A stretch of DNA of 41,973 bases from a virus. The stretch covers positions 1 through 41,973 of IMG/VR virus record IMGVR_UViG_3300023174_000310. One strand, written 5' to 3'. The notes beneath the pieces were generated by a model. The model was given only the letters and a program-made list of their open reading frames with translations, had not been told where the DNA came from and did not search any database. The position numbers and the translations under genes are program-made. Position 1 is the first letter of the stretch. The number at the start of each line of letters is the position of its first letter. This document shows positions 41,401-41,973 of the stretch, one piece after another.

Positions 41401-41973
41401 GACTATTTAATACTTGTTTCCAAGTTTTATATAATTTTTTAGTTGTATATGCACCAGTATAAGCTGTTGAAATATCTAGTTTTGCTTTTGGTGCTGTAGT
41501 ACCAATACCAATATTTCCAGAAGAATCAATAGTAACTTTTTCTGTACTTCCAATACGAATTTTAAAATCGCTTGCTCTTAAGTCCATTGTATCATAGGTA
41601 CTATCAGATCTATTATAAGTTTGAAGAACTGTGAGACCTGCGCTATTTCCGGGTGCAATTTCTAAACCTTCTGAACCAGCATTTGAAACAACAAGTTTAT
41701 GATTTGGGCTTGCAGTACCAATACCAACACGATGATTAGTAGCATCTACAAATAGTGTATTTGTATCTACAGTCAGATTACTACTTAGTGTCATAGCACC
41801 GCTAAATGTTTTATTTCCAGCAACAGTTTCATTACCAGAAAGACCAACATAATTAGCTAGAGTTGTGGTGCTAATTTGAGTCCAAGCACTTCCATTATAA
41901 ACCTTAAAAGCAGTATTAGCTGAATCATACCAAATAGTACCAGCAATTGGGTTTGTTGGTGAACTAGATCCAT
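38486..41973 (-). CDS. Long tail fibre protein, 5' end beyond the window
   Basis: The frame is open to the right edge (the residues before the first ATG at 41794 read AGTIWYDSANTAFKVYNG, a common fibre module), so the gene is truncated by the window; at least 1162 residues are visible. Repeats of the type VGIGTASPxxKL occur at about 41710, 41505 and 40260, with related SAGNVGI and SSGNIGI units, giving a shaft of beta modules. The C-terminal part (YPETSVLAQAASAASGFRFG onward) is likely the receptor-binding head. Part of the shaft (about 39740-40260) is notably GC-richer than the rest, suggesting recent exchange. It determines host recognition. Confidence 0.9.
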   Translation of the reverse strand, partial: GSSSPTNPIAGTIWYDSANTAFKVYNGSAWTQISTTTLANYVGLSGNETVAGNKTFSGAMTLSSNLTVDTNTLFVDATNHRVGIGTASPNHKLVVSNAGSEGLEIAPGNSAGLTVLQTYNRSDSTYDTMDLRASDFKIRIGSTEKVTIDSSGNIGIGTTAPKAKLDISTAYTGAYTTKKLYKTWKQVLNSHGHTDYSHCYLKLFRLPEAIADSWNQTSFTICGTMMANRANDLGVTTSQYLYISKAYSTTGYSAASLEGCVHYGYLGFEPTSNDTLQLVKVNDGGVDWVCLYYYSTGANIYGWTFDGVLHFYDAAISDNKHCFDLADPTLILGPTLYAGPLPTSVLHTTLAYTGRRVELGAFAGTAMSIGSGEDTSAAGNAPLIVTNDGTTNLAIRNSTDNIELMNYVDSAKGILGTHTNHPLEIRTNNTSNIRVETSGQVDIGASAITNTQSNANLSIRGGTTGNGIEWGHPNQAGYNNTLGHLVGGGGGFIAFSAEQGTNNNTFRTRGIKGAGIVSDTSGGLYLGTLATASADNQTMDYRARLFNNGDFAIDTSTLFVDATNDRVGIGTASPTRKLEVSTAAANNLEVLAAVRNANSGTGVAALGFNVSATGETSSTKAGIGLLRAQPNGVGNLCFYNNANNGGSGDFASSDERMRIEPGGNLIIGNVTAAGDTSRNLDIYNYANGSSASSIIRLITNNVSGAASAIGQIIKYQTGGFVFNNTDTATAAHMRFSVGSTERMRIDSAGNVGINTGSPINGLHIYNKPLVTQTASVNTIHYRDLANYGYFGGSGDKTGIVEIALPTTNWQNASSANLNTMLNITIDGANYVPSASWQVKISAYHYANGTQWHSSGVEITGKCPFKVVRLGYNTTTNKPVILLGETTTAWNYPRINLSSVYTGYSGTTDAIWSSGWAFTDGITSTSNYTLTYGGSNPSTNFSVNTSNENSFNTATTFNDNVTIASAKKLVSPTVETDVIQSTGTLEFRSDYDASGGTTADMTINSSGVVVFANPPLYGAVPLAYPETSVLAQAASAASGFRFGTNTKQFSPTGLWPVKYTKTGRIVVVSGLVEYGPTSSASNNQQITTSTNLLVGLPPVETNTRKMFVVRRSLAAATGGASAEGFARIDIDASGNLIYSDTTQYWGLAGVWVSVDVTYIAAS
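40252..40314 (-). repeat. Tail-fibre module repeat, copy 2
   Basis: Encodes LFVDATNDRVGIGTASP; DNA closely matches 41706-41768 with a few differences. It marks one border of the GC-rich shaft segment. Confidence 0.7.
41706..41768 (-). repeat. Tail-fibre module repeat, copy 1
   Basis: Encodes LFVDATNHRVGIGTASP; DNA closely matches 40252-40314. Such direct repeats allow exchange or loss of the shaft segment between them. Confidence 0.7.

Overview
The window is part of a tailed-phage genome, almost certainly a T7-like podovirus. It encodes a single-subunit T7-type RNA polymerase, T7-style small and large terminase subunits, and a run of internal virion proteins that starts with a gp14-like protein. 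Every gene I can support, and all seven tRNA or tRNA-like genes, lie on the minus strand, so transcription runs from high to low coordinates. The genome is AT-rich. No host gene is present, so the host cannot be named; the ThyX, RusA and tail-fibre modules fit aquatic bacteriophages.

Late module (41973 down to 16205): a long tail fibre cut by the window edge; two small membrane proteins that may act in lysis; four smaller tail or accessory proteins; a 36-residue membrane protein; TerS and TerL; a cupin-like protein; and then internal virion proteins of 245, 351, 1324 and 3435 residues. The 1324-residue protein carries a GH24 lysozyme with an intact E-D-T triad. The 3435-residue protein carries an HELGH zincin and, unexpectedly, a segment that reads like sigma-70 regions 2 and 4.

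Junction (16.2 to 15.9 kb): a candidate phage promoter, a 13-bp hairpin, a structured leader and tRNA-Asn. Late genes end here and small early-type genes begin, so the physical genome end may lie nearby.

Structured-RNA region (15.9 to 12.5 kb): only six small genes are supported here. The rest is dense RNA secondary structure. The core is a stretch of about 1.1 kb (13430-14516) with many perfect hairpins, two pseudoknots, an 8-bp kissing loop and three covarying copies of one 32-nt hairpin. It has the character of the giant ornate phage RNAs (GOLLD and ROOL are the known classes), but its identity is unproven. A GC-rich hairpin array (15.1-15.8 kb) and a multi-branched element (12.56-12.76 kb) flank it.

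Early/middle module (13.4 kb to 1): about a dozen tightly overlapping small genes of unknown function, a tRNA group (Lys, Ile, Arg, Leu, Glu) interspersed with small genes, a DUF932 protein, the RNA polymerase, a metallophosphoesterase, a gp2.5-like SSB, RusA, an atypical tRNA, ThyX and a deaminase. Three sites with the shared core AGTTGGGGCTANTGATAGG precede transcription-unit starts and are proposed promoters of the phage RNA polymerase. DNA polymerase, helicase, portal and capsid genes are not in the window.
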